Assembly (NCBI RefSeq): GCF_029227915.1
Contig: NC_079886.1
Span: 12,361,501 to 12,425,500, forward strand
Direction of reading: 5' to 3'
DNA: 64,000 bases
Source of the DNA: Hydractinia symbiolongicarpus
Taxonomy: Eukaryota > Cnidaria > Hydrozoa > Anthoathecata > Hydractiniidae
The position numbers and the translations under genes are program-made. The number at the start of each line of letters is the position of its first letter. Position 1 is the first letter of the stretch. Below, piece by piece: positions 62,951 through 64,000 of this stretch. The notes beneath the pieces were generated by a model that saw only the letters and a program-made list of their open reading frames with translations, made no database searches and had not been told where the DNA came from.

Positions 62951-64000
62951 CACTGTTCTTTCCAATCTCATGCGCTACCACGTCCCAAGTCGTTTTCATT
63001 AGCGCCGTTGCCTTACAACACTCTTAACTACGTGCACGGTCCAATAAAGGCTGTAATATGGCTTTTGCAGTCTAATAAAAGCCTCACACGTGAATCACGT
63101 GGTTCCATCTGCCTGCGCAGGTTACCATTGGACTATTCCTTACAGTCTCCATGTGCTACAACGTCCCAAGTCTTCTTCATTAGCGCTGTTGCATTACAAC
63201 ACTATTAACTGTGTGCACAGTCCTATAAAGGCTGTAATATTGCCTTTTGCAGTCTAATAAAGGCTTCGCACGTAAATCACGTGGTTTCACCTGTCTGCGC
63301 AGGTTACCATTGGACTAGTCCTTCCAGTCTCAATGTGCTACAACGTCCCAAGTCGTTTTCATTAGCGCCGTTGCCTTACAACACTCTTAACTACGTGCAC
63401 AGTCCTATAAAGGCTGTAGTATGGCCTTCTGCAGTCTAATAAAGGCCTTGCACGTAAATCACGTCGTTTCACCTGTCTGCGCAGGTTACGATTGGACTAG
63501 TCCTTTCAGTCTCAATATGCTACAACGTCCCAAGTCGTTTTCATTGTCGCTGTGGCCTTAGAACTGTCTTAACTATGTGCACAGTCCTATAAAGGCTGTA
63601 ATATGGCTTTTTGCAGTCTAATAAAAGGCCTCACACGTAATTAACGTGGTTCCATCTGCCTGTGCAGGTTACGATTGGACTAGTCCTTCCAGTCTCAATG
63701 CGCTAAAACGTCCCAAGTCGTTTTCATTAGCGCCATTGCATTAGAACACTCTTAACTACGTGCACAGTCCTATAAAGGCTGTAATATGGCCTTTTACCGT
63801 CTAATAAAAGCCTCACACGTAAATCACTTGGTTCCATCTGCCTGCGCAGGTTACAATTGCAGTAGTCCTTCCAGTCTCAATGCGCTCCAACTTCCCAAGT
63901 CGTTTTCATTAGCGCCATTGCATTAGAATACTCTTAACTACGTGCACAGTCCTATAAAGGCTGTAATATGGCTTTTGCAGTCTAACAAAAGCCTCGCACG
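62951..64000. repeat. Right-edge satellite monomers
   Basis: The order of units (GTGTGCACAGTCC with GGCTTCGCACG, class D near 63420, a TAATTAACG/CTAAAACG unit near 63610, an ATGGCCTTTTACCG unit at 63786) resembles 57.2-57.6 kb and 60.1-61.4 kb. The array is still running at the last base, so its end lies outside the window. Confidence 0.8.

Larger units (their letters stand above)
1..64000. repeat. Satellite DNA array, ~182-bp monomer, head to tail
   Basis: The same unit of about 182 bp recurs from the first to the last base, always in the same orientation, giving roughly 350 monomers. Landmarks in order within a unit are ATGGCC(T)TTTGCAG, CTAATAAA(A/G)GCC, CACGTAAATCACGTGG, CTGCGCAGGTTACC, CAGTCTCAATG, ACGTCCCAAGTCG, CATTAGCGC, CTTAACTACGTGCAC and CCTATAAAGG. 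Monomers of 181 bp arise from single-base losses, and a few carry 7- or 14-bp deletions. I found no inversion and no unrelated insertion. A hand count of the unit at 6779-6960 gives 46% G+C. Such arrays are typical of eukaryotic centromeric, pericentromeric or subtelomeric heterochromatin; which of these applies cannot be told from sequence alone. The family and the host species are not recognised. Confidence 0.98.

Noticed and set aside
1-64000. CRISPR array
   Set aside because: There are no short constant repeats alternating with unique spacers; the entire 182-bp unit is repeated.
1-64000. CENP-B box
   Set aside because: The core pattern TTCG-N4-A-N2-CGGG was looked for by eye around each CGGG (such as TACGGGAAC and AACGGGGTTCC) and the complementary CCCG (near 29257). 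None fits.
1-64000. Transposon-derived repeat with terminal repeats or target-site duplications
   Set aside because: No coding remnant, terminal inverted repeat or boundary is visible. The short palindromes are internal to each monomer.
1-64000. Telomeric repeats or simple microsatellites at block edges
   Set aside because: No runs of short telomere-like or dinucleotide repeats were seen at any junction.

Overview
The whole window is one uninterrupted array of satellite DNA. A unit of about 182 bp is repeated head to tail roughly 350 times, always in the same orientation. I see no credible protein gene, RNA gene, transposon, CRISPR array or unique-sequence island. This architecture (nucleosome-scale monomer, higher-order repeats, tens of kb without interruption) is typical of eukaryotic heterochromatin: centromeric, pericentromeric, subtelomeric or knob satellite. 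I do not recognise the monomer family and cannot name the organism. The array runs off both ends of the window.

Monomers fall into recognisable classes, phased here at the conserved ATGGCC(T/-)TTTGCAG. Class A carries GGTTCCATCTG and TTGCACTATTCC. Class B carries GGTTTCACCTG and GGACTAGTCC. Class C carries CATACGTAATTAACG and is 1 bp shorter. Class D carries TTGCACG...CGTCGTTTCACC and GGCGCTGTGGCC. Each monomer contains several short palindromes (CCTGCGCAGG, GGACTAGTCC in class B, a CACGTG-containing dyad), a TATAAAGG and, in most copies, an AATAAA.

Layout, left to right: a heterogeneous left block (1-1330); a 4-mer partial repeat (1877-3060); a 9-monomer repeat of 1637 bp (3142-6415); a 20/19-monomer repeat (about 4915-8551 and 8552-12006); a 7.64 kb tandem duplication (10590-18227 and 18228-25866) containing 3-mer and 13-mer repeats, the 13-mer being repeated again to 27637; an 18-monomer repeat of 3273 bp (27864-31136 and onward to about 33812); an 11.4-12.0 kb tandem duplication (about 32727-44697 and 44698-56125) with an extra 725-bp duplication only in its first copy; a 2711-bp repeat running to about 57190; and a mosaic right part (57191-64000). 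Part of the right block is colinear with the left edge of the window at a constant spacing of 60,819 bp.

The blocks are nested. Copies share private variants, which points to successive unequal exchanges or segmental amplifications at several scales rather than one homogeneous expansion. Open reading frames of 61-110 codons recur only because the monomer recurs. The period of 182 (not a multiple of 3) and the stop in each monomer argue against coding. All boundaries and comparisons were read by eye, so block limits are approximate unless a junction is described.
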